The notes: generated by a model from the letters alone, not told the origin. A stretch of DNA of 15,296 nucleotides from Anaerolineae bacterium (GCA_030620125.1 JAUXFI010000022.1:1-15296), one strand, 5' to 3'; positions 1 through 8,157 are shown, counted from the first letter of the stretch. Program-made: numbers and translations.

Positions 1-493
1 CCATCACAATCTCGTCCCGCGAAACCACCTTGCCTCCGTGGTCGAGCAGCAACTCCAACAGCCTATACTGAGCCAGCGATAGAGGCGGAGTCAACTCGTG
101 CCCACCGATAAAGACCCTCCTGGCTGCTTTGTCAATGTGCAGCCCCCTGTTGGGCCCGCTCGATTCCAACGGCAGCGTCGCGTCGGCGCCGACGAAACCC
201 ATTTTGACGCACAAGGCGATCTGTATCTCGTCCCCATCCTTCAGGCGGTAGGTCCTATCGCGCACCTCCTCGCCGTTGACGCACGTGCCGTTCTTGCTCC
301 CCAGGTCGCGCAACAAGTAACCACCGTCGTCCCGCTCAATCTGGATGTGGTGGCGCGAGACTTGCCGGTCCGGTAACACAACGTCGCAATCGGACCCTCG
401 CCCGATGATCACGCAATCCCGGTCCACGATCCAGCGCTGCCCTTCCAATGCTCCCTCGTAGACGATGAGCAACGGCATGTCCTGTCGCGCCAT
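1..493 (-). CDS. FHA domain plus winged-helix DNA-binding regulator (3' end cut off by window)
   Basis: This gene reads off the left edge of the window, leaving 164 visible codons. Residues about 8-95 form a forkhead-associated (FHA) phosphothreonine-binding domain, with the hallmark GR at 31-32, SRHH at 46-49 and the LGSKNGT turn at 64-70. Residues about 117-164 look like the start of an OmpR-type winged helix (LTPPLSLAQYRLLELLLDHGGKVVSRDEI); the recognition helix lies outside the window. The ATG at 493 follows an ideal AAGGAGG Shine-Dalgarno. It diverges from a Ser/Thr kinase gene, so it may be a transcription factor that docks phosphorylated kinase or substrate. That role is analogous to EmbR/PknH of mycobacteria, although EmbR has the domains in the opposite order. 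Domain assignment is strong; the kinase link is inference. Confidence 0.9.
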   Translation of the reverse strand, partial: MARQDMPLLIVYEGALEGQRWIVDRDCVIIGRGSDCDVVLPDRQVSRHHIQIERDDGGYLLRDLGSKNGTCVNGEEVRDRTYRLKDGDEIQIALCVKMGFVGADATLPLESSGPNRGLHIDKAARRVFIGGHELTPPLSLAQYRLLELLLDHGGKVVSRDEIVM

Positions 494-504
494 GACTAAC
501 CTCC

Positions 505-533
505 TTGACAGAATGGCCTTTCTCGCTTATGAT
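505..533 (+). promoter_or_regulatory. Near-consensus sigma70-type promoter for the Ser/Thr kinase gene
   Basis: TTGACA at 505-510 and TATGAT at 528-533 are separated by exactly 17 bp, giving a perfect -35 and a 5/6 -10. Transcription would begin near 540, leaving a leader of about 29 nt before the kinase ATG at 569. The -35 box overlaps by 2 bp the Shine-Dalgarno of the divergent FHA gene, whose complement covers 500-506. Confidence 0.75.
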
Positions 534-568
534 GAAACGTAGCCGCAATGGAGTGAAGAAGAGAATCT

Positions 569-1555
569 ATGGCCCGCCCGCTTGCACCTGAAACCGTCCT
601 ACGTGGACGGTACAAAATCGTCGCGCCCGTCGGCCAGGGGGGTATGGGCGCCGTCTACCGCGCCGAAGACCTGCGCCTGGAAGGCCGCATCTGCGCGATC
701 AAAGAAGCTTGCCCGGATCCCGACGCCACGCCGGAGGCGCTGGCCCAGTCCCAGGAACAGTTCCGCCGCGAGGCATCCACCCTGGCGCGGCTGGACCACC
801 CCAATCTCCCCAAGGTCTCCGATACATTCACCGAGGGCCAGCGGGAATACCTGGTGATGGATTTCGTCGGCGGGCAGGACCTGCGTCAACTGATAGAGGA
901 GAAACGCCGCAAGGACGAGTTCCTCGACGAGCGCAAGGTACTCAAGTGGGCCGATCAACTGTGTGATGCGCTGGAATACCTCCACAACCAGGATCCACCC
1001 GTGCTCCACCGCGACATCAAGCCGGCCAACATCAAGCTGACCCCCGAAGGACTGATCAAGCTGGTGGACTTTGGGCTGGTCAAATTGCTGGCGGCGAACG
1101 ACCCCCGCACCATCACCGTCCTGCAAGGCCGGGGAACCGTCGCCTACACCCCGTTGGAGCAATATGGTGGGGACGCCGGTCACACCGACATCCGTTCCGA
1201 CATTTACTCGCTCGGCGCCACGCTCTACCATCTATTGACCAATCAACCTCCAGCAGATGCCAAGCAACGTTTCCTCGATCCCAACGTGCACGTGTTCCCG
1301 CGAGCGATCAATCCACGCATCTCTCCTGCCACAGAGCGCGCCATCCTGGCGGCCATCGCCATGCATCCCGATCCACGTCCACCGAACGCGGCAGCATTTC
1401 GCGAACTATTGCACGCCAATCCCATCCCCTCTTCCTTGCTTCCCCTGGTCCCCGCGCAAGGAGAGTGGCTGCAGGCGGTGATCGAAAACCGTGGCCTGCT
1501 GGCATTCACCGGAGTGATACTCGTCCTCGCAGCATTGGTGACCGCTCTGAACTAG
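569..1555 (+). CDS. PknB-like Ser/Thr protein kinase with a C-terminal membrane anchor
   Basis: A Hanks-type kinase occupying residues about 15-280. Visible motifs are the glycine loop GQGGMGAVY (22-30), the ATP-binding Lys45 in AIKE, a likely helix-C Glu69, the catalytic loop [11 protein letters not shown] (147-157, Asp149 and Asn154), DFG at 167-169, and TPLEQYGG near 194-201 in place of the usual APE motif. All core catalytic residues are present, so it should be active. A single hydrophobic segment at about 310-326 ends the protein, placing the kinase domain in the cytoplasm with a tail anchor. There is no PASTA or other sensor domain beyond it. The ATG at 569 has only a weak purine-rich stretch upstream. 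It is divergent from an FHA-winged-helix gene and convergent with the GH3-like gene. Confidence 0.95.
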   Translation: MARPLAPETVLRGRYKIVAPVGQGGMGAVYRAEDLRLEGRICAIKEACPDPDATPEALAQSQEQFRREASTLARLDHPNLPKVSDTFTEGQREYLVMDFVGGQDLRQLIEEKRRKDEFLDERKVLKWADQLCDALEYLHNQDPPVLHRDIKPANIKLTPEGLIKLVDFGLVKLLAANDPRTITVLQGRGTVAYTPLEQYGGDAGHTDIRSDIYSLGATLYHLLTNQPPADAKQRFLDPNVHVFPRAINPRISPATERAILAAIAMHPDPRPPNAAAFRELLHANPIPSSLLPLVPAQGEWLQAVIENRGLLAFTGVILVLAALVTALN

Positions 1556-1612
1556 CCGTTGGCAGCCAGCCGTCAGCAGTTGACAATTGGCCGCTTGCAG
1601 GCTTGTAGACCT
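1556..1612. other. Convergent intergenic gap with iterated-word sequence
   Basis: This 57-bp gap lies between the stop codons of the kinase and the GH3-like gene. It contains quasi-repeated words (GTTGGCAGCC, then GCCGTCAGCAG, then GTTGACAATTGG) like the low-complexity DNA seen elsewhere in the window. No convincing intrinsic terminator is visible on either strand. Confidence 0.35.
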
Positions 1613-4483
1613 CTATTCGGGCCGTCTCCTCTGGATGACAGTCCACGCAATGAACAGCGACACCCCGCCGCCAAGCAACGCCGTCCACCACGCCGCCCAC
1701 GCGCCGGCCTGATCTCGCAACCATGCCACTCCCGGCAAACGCAGAGCGTAGGCCAGATATGACACCAGTCCGCCTATCACGCTCCACAGCGCCAGGCGCA
1801 AGGCCCAGGTAACCGGCTCGTTCCTCAGGCGTACGACGGAGTACCCCATTCCGCCGACGATCAGGACGCCGAACAGCGCCAAGGCCAGGTCCAGTAACCC
1901 GACCCCATCGTCGGCAGGGGGAATATCTTCTTCCCCATTTCCCGGACCAGGTGTACTAGTCGGCGTCTCTTCGGGCGCGGGTTCCGGCTCTGCCGTCGGC
2001 GTCGGCGTCGGTGGGAGCGTCGCTGTGGGCAGCGGCGTCGGTGTCCAGATAATGGCTGGCTCCCCCTCCTGGATCGTGATCTGCAGGCAGATTGTGCGTG
2101 GCACAGGGTCCGCCTGGACAGAGATGTCGAGTTGGCCTGTTCGCTCCAGCGTATACGTCGTTTCGGCCACGCCACCACGAGTACTTTCCACGACCGTGTG
2201 TTCCAGCCCTTCCTGTGGATACGTGAAAATGAACTGGATAGGAGCACCGTCGGGCACCGGATGGCCATTGTGGTCAACGATCACTCCAGTGCGCAACCTC
2301 AACTTGTCGCCAACCTCCAGCCTGGGAGACTCCAGCGTTGGCTGGCCCTCCTCGGTCGGCTCCGGCGTCGGCTGACCTTCCTCGGGCGGCTCGCCGATAT
2401 CGTAATAGAGCGTGACGACTTGCTCAGGGTTGGGAGAGGTCTGAACTAGCAGATCATAGTTGATGCCGGTTACACTTACCGGCAGAGTTCCCACCGGCGC
2501 AGACTCCCCGAACAGCGCCCGCACCGAGGCCTCAATGAAAGGCTCTATCCGGCTATAGGCCGCGTAGTAAGCGCTCAGTTTGCTGATCTCGGTCGCGACC
2601 AGATAGTACGGAGCGTCGTAAGCCAGCACGATCAGGTATGGATGGCGTAGCGCATCGGCTTGCTCGGCCAGAAAGCGCCGCACCACTTCTGACTGGGGCG
2701 GATCGCTGGTCGGGTTGAGCATGGCAAAGATGATCCAGTCGGCCCTTTGCAATGTCGCCTCGACGAGGCCAGGCGGAATCGGCGTGGCGACTTCCCCGGG
2801 CGCGGGGGTCGGCGCGGGGGTCGGAGGCGGCGCGCTCAGGTACTCTTCCAGTTGGTCAAAGGTGAAACTGGTCACCAACGCCGGGTTGATCTGCCCCGTC
2901 GCATTGGGGCCATAGAGCCTCACGATGGTGTTGCGCAACGCGAGAGGATCAATGTAGGGCACAGGGGCGCAGGTGGCACAGGGTTGCCCCTCTCGACTGT
3001 CGGTAAAGATGACAATGTTATCGTCAGGAGTTGGAGGGGAAGGGGCCAGGTCAGGCGAGGGCGGGGAGAGCAGCGTGATAGCGCCGCGACCAATGGCTGA
3101 AACAATCTCCTGCTGCAGCCCCACCTGTTCACCGGCTGCCTCCACGTCCGGCTGTGCGGCGGCGAGACTGAACGTGCCGGAGTAGAGCGTGAGTTTGAGC
3201 CGCAATATGCGCGCCACGGCCGCGTCCACCAGCACCTGGAACGAGGGATCCGTGTCGTACTTTTCGCGGAAGAAAGTGATCGTGGACTCGATGTTGGCGA
3301 TCTGCTCTTCCCAGTCGTCGCCAAGCGCGAACTGGGAGAGGAGCAGGATGTCGTTACCGGCGAGGAACGCCTCCTGGGCGATGCGGCGACTGTTGAAACT
3401 CTGCTCACTGGGGTCGTAGAAGCGGCGCAGTGCGCGCACGCCCAACCCGTCAGAGACGGTCACCCCACCCTCCTCGCGCCAGGTAGCCAGTTCCGGCAAC
3501 CCCAGCAGTCGCTGCAGCACCTGGCTGTCCACGCTGACCGGGCGGGTGGTGACGAAACGACCACCCTCCAGCCCCCGAAAGCGGATGTGAGATACCATCA
3601 ACCCGTCCGGGCGCGCCAGCGGGTCCTCAGCCTGGGCCACGGCGAAAAAGGGAGCCAGGTCAATCTGCCGCAGTTTCTCCAGCGTGCGCTGCACGGTGGA
3701 GACCTCTTCCTCGAGCGAACGATCGGACGCCCCCAGGCCAGGAAAATGTTTCGCTACTACCGCCACCTGTCCCTCGGCTCCCTCGTGGACGCCACGGATA
3801 TATGCCTGCCCCATCTGACCCACCCAGAACGGCTCACCTCCGAAGGCTCTCACCCCCAGGTCACCGGCGCTTTCAGGGCGTGGGTTTTCGAGCACGTCCA
3901 GCAACGGCCCCAACAGCATGTTGACGCCTAGAGCACGTAGCTCATGTCCCGCAATTTGGCCTGCGGTCTCGGCGTAGGACGGATTCCAGGTAGCGCCCAG
4001 CGCCATCTCGGAGGGCAGCGGGGTCATCCCGTTGATGATGCTGGTGAAGGGTATGCCGTTGCCCTCCTGGTTCACGGCGATAAGGAGGGGAATGAAGGGG
4101 CCTGGGGGAACTCTTTCCTCGGCCAACGTCTCGGTCACCGGCTGCGTCGCAGCCCAGGCAGTCTCCTCAAGTTGACCAACCAGCGTAGCCACCTGCGTGG
4201 GAGTGTCGCCCTCGTTGACAATGTTCCCGTTGTCAGGCAAAAGCACCACCCCGCCGACGTGATAATCGCGGATCAGATCTGCGATGAGCGCGCCCTCGGT
4301 GACCTCGGCTCCAGGAAAAGTGACCAGGAAGAGTTGCCCAACCTTGGCCGCGCTGGACATGCGCTCCATCAGCCGCGCCACGTCGTCCCCTTCCTGGGCA
4401 CGAGCCGTCCTGAGCGGCAGGAGGGGCACAAGTATAGTGACCACGAGAGCCAGCGTAACCAGCCGTTTCAACTGCTCAACCAT
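1613..4483 (-). CDS. Secreted, membrane-anchored glycoside hydrolase family 3-like protein
   Basis: A 956-residue protein from the ATG at 4483; an in-frame TTG lies three codons upstream at 4492, and neither has a clear Shine-Dalgarno. An N-terminal signal peptide ends near ARA-QE (about residue 28-30). Residues about 35-430 match the GH3 N-terminal barrel of the NagZ/beta-glucosidase type: IPLLIAVNQEG near 131-141, AKHFPG at about 244-249, and VSDGL at about 343-347 with the nucleophile Asp near 345. The NagZ-type acid/base Asp-Ser-His motif is not evident; ASDRSLEEEV stands there instead. A second domain follows, then Pro/Thr linkers, a bacterial Ig-like domain around 725-815, another long Thr/Pro linker, and three hydrophobic helices at the C terminus. 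It is probably an outward-facing enzyme or a degenerate carbohydrate-binding relative. Substrate is unknown. Confidence 0.85.
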   Translation of the reverse strand: MVEQLKRLVTLALVVTILVPLLPLRTARAQEGDDVARLMERMSSAAKVGQLFLVTFPGAEVTEGALIADLIRDYHVGGVVLLPDNGNIVNEGDTPTQVATLVGQLEETAWAATQPVTETLAEERVPPGPFIPLLIAVNQEGNGIPFTSIINGMTPLPSEMALGATWNPSYAETAGQIAGHELRALGVNMLLGPLLDVLENPRPESAGDLGVRAFGGEPFWVGQMGQAYIRGVHEGAEGQVAVVAKHFPGLGASDRSLEEEVSTVQRTLEKLRQIDLAPFFAVAQAEDPLARPDGLMVSHIRFRGLEGGRFVTTRPVSVDSQVLQRLLGLPELATWREEGGVTVSDGLGVRALRRFYDPSEQSFNSRRIAQEAFLAGNDILLLSQFALGDDWEEQIANIESTITFFREKYDTDPSFQVLVDAAVARILRLKLTLYSGTFSLAAAQPDVEAAGEQVGLQQEIVSAIGRGAITLLSPPSPDLAPSPPTPDDNIVIFTDSREGQPCATCAPVPYIDPLALRNTIVRLYGPNATGQINPALVTSFTFDQLEEYLSAPPPTPAPTPAPGEVATPIPPGLVEATLQRADWIIFAMLNPTSDPPQSEVVRRFLAEQADALRHPYLIVLAYDAPYYLVATEISKLSAYYAAYSRIEPFIEASVRALFGESAPVGTLPVSVTGINYDLLVQTSPNPEQVVTLYYDIGEPPEEGQPTPEPTEEGQPTLESPRLEVGDKLRLRTGVIVDHNGHPVPDGAPIQFIFTYPQEGLEHTVVESTRGGVAETTYTLERTGQLDISVQADPVPRTICLQITIQEGEPAIIWTPTPLPTATLPPTPTPTAEPEPAPEETPTSTPGPGNGEEDIPPADDGVGLLDLALALFGVLIVGGMGYSVVRLRNEPVTWALRLALWSVIGGLVSYLAYALRLPGVAWLRDQAGAWAAWWTALLGGGVSLFIAWTVIQRRRPE

Positions 4484-4500
4484 TTTACTCAACCATGTCT

Positions 4501-4528
4501 ATTGTACCCGAAATGGGGCGGAACGCAA
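4501..4528 (-). promoter_or_regulatory. Possible promoter of the GH3-like gene
   Basis: On the minus strand, TTGCGT (4528-4523) and TACAAT (4506-4501) are 16 bp apart. Initiation would fall about 4494, only some 11 nt before the ATG at 4483, leaving no room for a normal Shine-Dalgarno. The -10 is good (5/6) and the -35 only moderate. Confidence 0.4.
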
Positions 4529-4534
4529 TCAAAG

Positions 4535-4563
4535 AACCCCGGCTCTTGACGAGAGCCGGGGTT
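4535..4563 (-). terminator. Strong intrinsic terminator after the membrane-protein gene
   Basis: A perfect 12-bp stem (AACCCCGGCTCT paired with AGAGCCGGGGTT) closes a 5-nt loop, followed on the minus strand by TTCTTTGATT. It lies 27 bp past the stop of the 4590-5486 gene and ends the purine phosphorylase transcript before the GH3-like gene. The T tract is interrupted, so a weaker bidirectional role is possible. Confidence 0.75.
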
Positions 4564-4589
4564 TGCCCGGTCGTTCACTGCGCGGACGG

Positions 4590-5486
4590 TCACTGGGGAA
4601 CGACGTTGATCGTAATGGGCAGGAAGACGTAATCGCTACCTGTTTCAGTCAAGATCCGTCCGCTGCTCGAATCGTACAGGCCAATCGCGATTCTCGCCGG
4701 CCCAATGTAGGCCGCATCCTGGAAAGCCATCGCGTGAAGGTCTATGACGGTCTCGCCGGCAACCCAACCGGTGGTAGGACGAGTTCCACCGGCAGGAGTG
4801 CCGTCGTGCTGCGCGATAAGACGGCCATCCTCCGACAGCAAGTGGGTAAACACCATGCAGTCCGTCGGGCTGGTCCCCTCCAACGCTTGCCAGTAAAGAG
4901 TGAGCAGTAGAGGCTGCGCCGTGGTGACCTCGGCAGCCGGCAGGCTGTAGCTGACCAGCGCCGCAAAATCGCCAAAGCGGACGTACGTATCGCCCGAAGT
5001 GACAACCGCCTCCGGCGTATCGGTTGGCGTCACAGCGGGCGTCTCGGTTGCCTCCGGCGTAGGAATTGTGGGAACTGGCTCGCTCGTGGTCAGTGGGCCC
5101 GGAGTTAGCACCGGTAGCTCCGTCGTGAGGCCAGAAGTGGAAGTGAGAGTGGAAGTGAAAGTGAGAGTAGGAGTGGGAGTGAAAGGCTCGACGCCAGCCA
5201 CCAACGTGGGCGTCAAAGGTGGACCCTCCGCGCTGTAGAAAGGCATGTTGGGCAGAACAAAAGTAGTGCTGGCAAAAACAAAGACCCCAATGACGACAAA
5301 GACCAGGATCATCATCCAGGCCCGCGCGATTCCGACGGTGGCCGTTTCCCGTTCGAGCGTGAACATTGCCAGGTCCCGTTCCCGCCGAGCAGCCAACATA
5401 CGCACCACGTAGACGATGATACCGATACCACACGCCACGTAGAAAATCCAGGCATACTCGACCAACCGCTGGAAGAGAATCGTCAT
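4590..5486 (-). CDS. Membrane protein with Thr/Pro linker and extracellular beta-sandwich domain
   Basis: 298 residues. Two hydrophobic helices (about 10-31 and 57-78) are followed by a low-complexity Thr/Pro/Ser linker (about 87-165), then a compact domain at about 166-298. That domain carries the pattern LTLYWQAL, VFTHLLSEDGRLIAQHDGTP, GWVAGETVIDLHAM and GLYDSSSGRIL. I recognise this pattern as a beta-sandwich accessory domain frequent in Chloroflexota membrane proteins, often at the end of glycosyltransferases; its function is not established. The ATG at 5486 has a GAGGGT ribosome site and lies 7 bp after the stop of the purine phosphorylase gene, so the two are co-transcribed. I see no metabolic reason for that pairing. 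The domain call is from memory of the family. Confidence 0.75.
   Translation of the reverse strand: MTILFQRLVEYAWIFYVACGIGIIVYVVRMLAARRERDLAMFTLERETATVGIARAWMMILVFVVIGVFVFASTTFVLPNMPFYSAEGPPLTPTLVAGVEPFTPTPTLTFTSTLTSTSGLTTELPVLTPGPLTTSEPVPTIPTPEATETPAVTPTDTPEAVVTSGDTYVRFGDFAALVSYSLPAAEVTTAQPLLLTLYWQALEGTSPTDCMVFTHLLSEDGRLIAQHDGTPAGGTRPTTGWVAGETVIDLHAMAFQDAAYIGPARIAIGLYDSSSGRILTETGSDYVFLPITINVVPQ
5134..5185. repeat. Purine-rich hexanucleotide-like tract coding for the Thr/Pro linker
   Basis: About 50 bp made of GAAGTG/GAGAGTG/GGAGTG words with near 6-bp periodicity. It lies in frame inside the linker of the membrane protein, encoding alternating Thr, Ser, Pro, Leu and Phe. Such tracts tend to expand or contract in steps that keep the reading frame. 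Confidence 0.6.
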
Positions 5487-5493
5487 AGTACCC

Positions 5494-6336
5494 TCAATAT
5501 GACTTTAACACCCCACGAATGATAACCTCCAGCCGTGGCACCAACATGCGACCAGCTTCCAGCACCTCTTCGTGGCTCGTCTCCACCAGCGGTGCGCCCT
5601 CGACCGGCAGAACGTTGCTGATGCCAGAAAGCCCCATCACCCGCATGCCGCCGTGCCGGGCGACGGTGGTCTCTGGAACAGTGGACATGCCCACAGCATC
5701 TGCCCCAATCAGGCGCAGAAACCGCAGATCGGCCGGCGTCTCGAAACTGGGCCCAGCCAGGCCAACGTACACCCCTTCCCGCAAAAGCGCGCCTGCCTCG
5801 CTGGCGGCCTGCCTGGCAAGCTCCCGCAACTGGACGTCATACGCATCCGACATGCCAGGGAAGCGCGGGCCAAACTCGTCGAGGTTGGGGCCGCGCAGCG
5901 GGTTCAACCCGCCCATCCCGATCAAGTTGACGTGATCGGTGATGAGCATCACGTCTCCCACGTGGAACTCGGGATTGAGGCCGCCGGCTGCGTTGGTGAC
6001 GATCAGCGTCTCAATCCCCAAGACCTGCATCACACGCACGGGGAAGGCGATCTCGGCCATCGAATAGCCCTCGTAATAGTGGGCGCGTCCCTGCATCACC
6101 ACCACGGCTCGCCCTTCCAGCCGCCCAACGACCAATCGGCCAACGTGACCCTCCACGGTCGCGACGGGGAAGTGAGGTATCTCCATATAGGGGATGACAA
6201 CGCTATCCTCAATCGCATCAGCCAGATGATTGAGACCAGAGCCAAGGATCATGCCAATCTCGGGTTCAAGCAGGGTTCGCTCTCGTATCGTCGCAGCGGC
6301 GGCCTCAAAGTGTGATCGTAAGAAAAATTCAGGCAC
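5494..6336 (-). CDS. punA: Purine nucleoside phosphorylase (trimeric, inosine/guanosine type)
   Basis: Reversibly cleaves purine (deoxy)ribonucleosides with phosphate to give the base and (deoxy)ribose-1-phosphate, in cytoplasmic purine salvage. The 280-residue length is typical. Active-site positions match the human enzyme almost number for number: Ser33 in GSGL, His64 in EGHVG, Arg84, His86 and Tyr88 in GRAHYYEGY, Ala116 in TNAAGG, Phe198/Glu199 in GPSFETPAD, Met217/Ser218 in VGMSTVPE, Asn241 in SNVL and His255. Asn at 241 fits specificity for 6-oxopurines (inosine, guanosine). The start is a GTG at 6336 with a strong GAGGAGGT upstream. It is first in a two-gene transcript with the membrane protein at 4590-5486. 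Confidence 0.95.
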   Translation of the reverse strand: MPEFFLRSHFEAAAATIRERTLLEPEIGMILGSGLNHLADAIEDSVVIPYMEIPHFPVATVEGHVGRLVVGRLEGRAVVVMQGRAHYYEGYSMAEIAFPVRVMQVLGIETLIVTNAAGGLNPEFHVGDVMLITDHVNLIGMGGLNPLRGPNLDEFGPRFPGMSDAYDVQLRELARQAASEAGALLREGVYVGLAGPSFETPADLRFLRLIGADAVGMSTVPETTVARHGGMRVMGLSGISNVLPVEGAPLVETSHEEVLEAGRMLVPRLEVIIRGVLKSY

Positions 6337-6356
6337 AAGTACCTCCTCACCTATGA

Positions 6357-6387
6357 CCCCAGGCGTTCATCTAGAAAACCGCTGGGG
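6357..6387 (-). promoter_or_regulatory. Small hairpin in the leader of the purine phosphorylase gene
   Basis: CCCCAG and CTGGGG on either side of a 19-nt AT-richer loop can pair in the minus-strand transcript about 20 nt upstream of the GTG start. It does not resemble a purine riboswitch, and I cannot say whether it is regulatory. No clear promoter was found in the 50 bp between it and the upstream terminator. Confidence 0.25.
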
Positions 6388-6390
6388 CAG

Positions 6391-6438
6391 ATAAAAGAAA
6401 AGCCGGGGCAGGTCTCTGACCGTGCCCTCTGGTTCGGC
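6391..6438 (-). terminator. Intrinsic terminator after the PH-SHOCT gene
   Basis: On the minus strand, directly after the TAG of the PH-SHOCT gene, GGGCA-C-GGTC pairs with GACC-TGCCC around an AGA loop (6406-6427). An outer AGCCG/CGGCT pair can enclose it, and TTTCTTTTAT follows at 6400-6391. It separates the recombinase/PH-SHOCT transcript from the purine phosphorylase genes. Confidence 0.75.
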
Positions 6439-6439
6439 T

Positions 6440-7081
6440 CTAAATCCTGGTCAACAGTTGCTGTTTCTTCTCTTCAAACTCTGCGTCGGTGATAGCGCCC
6501 TTTTGACGCAATTCATCGAGCCCAGCGATCAGTTCAGGGATGTCGGCGGCATCGGGCACGTTATCCGGCGCGCGCCCCGCCCGCTTATCAAAAACATCTG
6601 GGTTGGCAAGCGCTTCCTTCTGATTGAGCAGTTCCTTCTTGAACTCAATGGGATCAGCGATGCGGAGGAAGACGTCAATGCCGCTCTCGGAGCCAGAGAT
6701 GATTTCGAGATCGCCATACTTGAGCATACGACCTAGCGCCGACTGTTCCATCACAATGTCGTTGATTTTCTCCAGCGAGGTATCGGATACTCGCTTGCTG
6801 ACCGCCCCTGTGATCTGGAGAATACGGCGATTGGTGATAATGTACTGCGTGTTCCACCACGCCCAGAGGCGGAGCGCAAGGTGAGCGATGGGCGCAAGTA
6901 ACAACAGCAGAGCAAACCACGTCCACGGCGGGGAGAGGATGATTCCCAGCGTCGAAAGTCCGATGATGACCACGACGACCGCGCTGTCAACCAGAATCGC
7001 GGGTAGCAATGCGATCCAATGATCATGAGCGACACGCACGATGCGCTCGTTGCGTGCCAGCAATTCCTCCACGTAACTCAT
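6440..7081 (-). CDS. Bacterial PH-domain membrane protein with C-terminal SHOCT motif
   Basis: 213 residues. Two hydrophobic helices (about 24-48 and 53-75) lead into a bacterial PH-like (YdbS/bPH2-type) domain at about 76-153, with the typical segment YIITNRRILQITG, VSDTSLEKINDI, and LGRMLKYGDLEIISGSESG. Residues 181-213 form a SHOCT helix-turn-helix hairpin (IPELIAGLDELRQKGAITDAEFEEKKQQLL), a short tail often found on such membrane proteins and thought to mediate oligomerisation. The ATG at 7081 has an ideal AAGGAGGT. It starts 29 bp after the recombinase stop and is probably co-transcribed with it. Precise function is unknown. Confidence 0.88.
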   Translation of the reverse strand: MSYVEELLARNERIVRVAHDHWIALLPAILVDSAVVVVIIGLSTLGIILSPPWTWFALLLLLAPIAHLALRLWAWWNTQYIITNRRILQITGAVSKRVSDTSLEKINDIVMEQSALGRMLKYGDLEIISGSESGIDVFLRIADPIEFKKELLNQKEALANPDVFDKRAGRAPDNVPDAADIPELIAGLDELRQKGAITDAEFEEKKQQLLTRI

Positions 7082-7110
7082 CTGTACCTCCTTACGAAAT
7101 TGCCCTTCGG

Positions 7111-8001
7111 CTACGCTCGCGGGTGAGCCTCGTCGTAGACCTCTCGCTTGCGCTGGGTGGAAACCTTGGTGTAGACCTGCGTGCTAGAGATATTGGCGTG
7201 GCCCAACAGTTGCTGCACCTCACGCAGCCCTGCCCCCCCATCAAGCATATGGGTGGCGAAAGTGTGACGAAATGTGTGAGGGGTAACATTACGTTCGACA
7301 CCGGCGGCTACCGCATATTCTCTGACGATCATCCAGAGACCCTGTCGGGTCAAGGATCGTCCTCGGTGATTGACGAACAATGCCGCCTCATCCCGCCCCC
7401 GCAGCAACCTGGCGCGACCGTCCTCCAGGTAAGCGTTGAGCGCTTCGCGCGCACGCTCGTACAGCGGCAGGATACGCTCTTTGTTCCCCTTGCCCAGGCA
7501 GCGCACTGTCCCGGCTTTCAGGTCCACCGAGACCATCTCAAGCCCGACGATCTCGCTGGCCCGCATGCCGGTCGCGTACATCAACTCGAGCAAAGCCCAG
7601 TCTCGCAGCGCCCTGGGCGTGTTGGACTTTGTCGGTTCGGCCAGCAGGCGAGCCATCTCCTCTGCGCTCAGAGGACGAGGGAGATGCTTGTCCACCGGGG
7701 GTGCGTCCACCGCAGCGGTGGGGTCGTCCTGGAGCACACCATCGGCAACCAGGAAATGGAACAACGACCTGACAGCCGCGACCTTGCGGGCTACCGTCGA
7801 AGGAGCATACTCACGCTCCTTCAAATACGCAATGTGATTCATGATATGTGCCCGCTCTACCTCTTGCCAGGAGAAAACATCTTCGCCTGCCAGGTATGTC
7901 AAGAACTGGGTGAGGTCGTTGCGGTAGGCCGCGATGGTATGTTTCGAGTAACCTCTTTCAACTGCTATAAAGTGAAGGAACTCTTCAACCTGTGTCTGCA
8001 T
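7111..8001 (-). CDS. Tyrosine recombinase of the XerC/XerD family
   Basis: A site-specific recombinase of 296-297 residues, the usual Xer length. Numbered from the GTG at 8004, residues 1-90 are the SAM-like core-binding domain and 108-291 the catalytic domain. All six catalytic residues are visible: Arg148 (TGMRASE), Lys172 (GKGNKER), His243 and Arg246 (HTFRHTFATH), His269 (LLGHANISST) and nucleophile Tyr278 (QVYTKVS). Xer enzymes resolve chromosome dimers at dif. XerC and XerD cannot be told apart here by eye, and the neighbours (PH-SHOCT, nagA) do not suggest a mobile element. I prefer the ATG at 8001 to the adjacent in-frame GTG because of its spacing from AGGGGA. Confidence 0.93.
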   Translation of the reverse strand: MQTQVEEFLHFIAVERGYSKHTIAAYRNDLTQFLTYLAGEDVFSWQEVERAHIMNHIAYLKEREYAPSTVARKVAAVRSLFHFLVADGVLQDDPTAAVDAPPVDKHLPRPLSAEEMARLLAEPTKSNTPRALRDWALLELMYATGMRASEIVGLEMVSVDLKAGTVRCLGKGNKERILPLYERAREALNAYLEDGRARLLRGRDEAALFVNHRGRSLTRQGLWMIVREYAVAAGVERNVTPHTFRHTFATHMLDGGAGLREVQQLLGHANISSTQVYTKVSTQRKREVYDEAHPRA

Positions 8002-8039
8002 CACCTATTCCCCTATCGTTACATCCGTTTTCCAACTCT

Positions 8040-8066
8040 ATTATAGTATACTTTGCATAAACTCAA
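8040..8066 (-). promoter_or_regulatory. Possible promoter of the xer gene
   Basis: A perfect TATAAT (minus strand, 8045-8040) lies in the most AT-rich patch near the gene, about 39 bp before the start. The best -35 candidate is TTGAGT (8066-8061) at a short 15-bp spacing, so the call rests mainly on the -10. Confidence 0.4.
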
Positions 8067-8119
8067 AAGGCAAGTCCGCCAAGAACGCCCTGGCAGCAAC
8101 AACTTGCGGCATGGCAGGC

Positions 8120-8147
8120 TTGACCAGAACCGCGCTTGTGCTATCAT
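8120..8147 (+). promoter_or_regulatory. Probable promoter of nagA
   Basis: TTGACC (8120-8125) and TATCAT (8142-8147) are 16 bp apart, each 5/6 to consensus. The expected start, near 8154, is only about 4 nt from the nagA ATG at 8158, and no Shine-Dalgarno is present. The nagA mRNA may therefore be leaderless. Confidence 0.55.
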
Positions 8148-8157
8148 CCATTGAAGA

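Noticed and set aside
7111..8001. Phage or element integrase with att sites
   Set aside because: Length and motifs are those of chromosomal Xer proteins. No tRNA target, direct repeats or mobile genes lie nearby.
8036..8063. dif-like site next to the xer gene
   Set aside because: The right arm TTGCATAAACT resembles the Bacillus dif arm (8 of 11), but the left arm matches poorly and the arms are not symmetric. The AT-rich patch is explained as well by a promoter.
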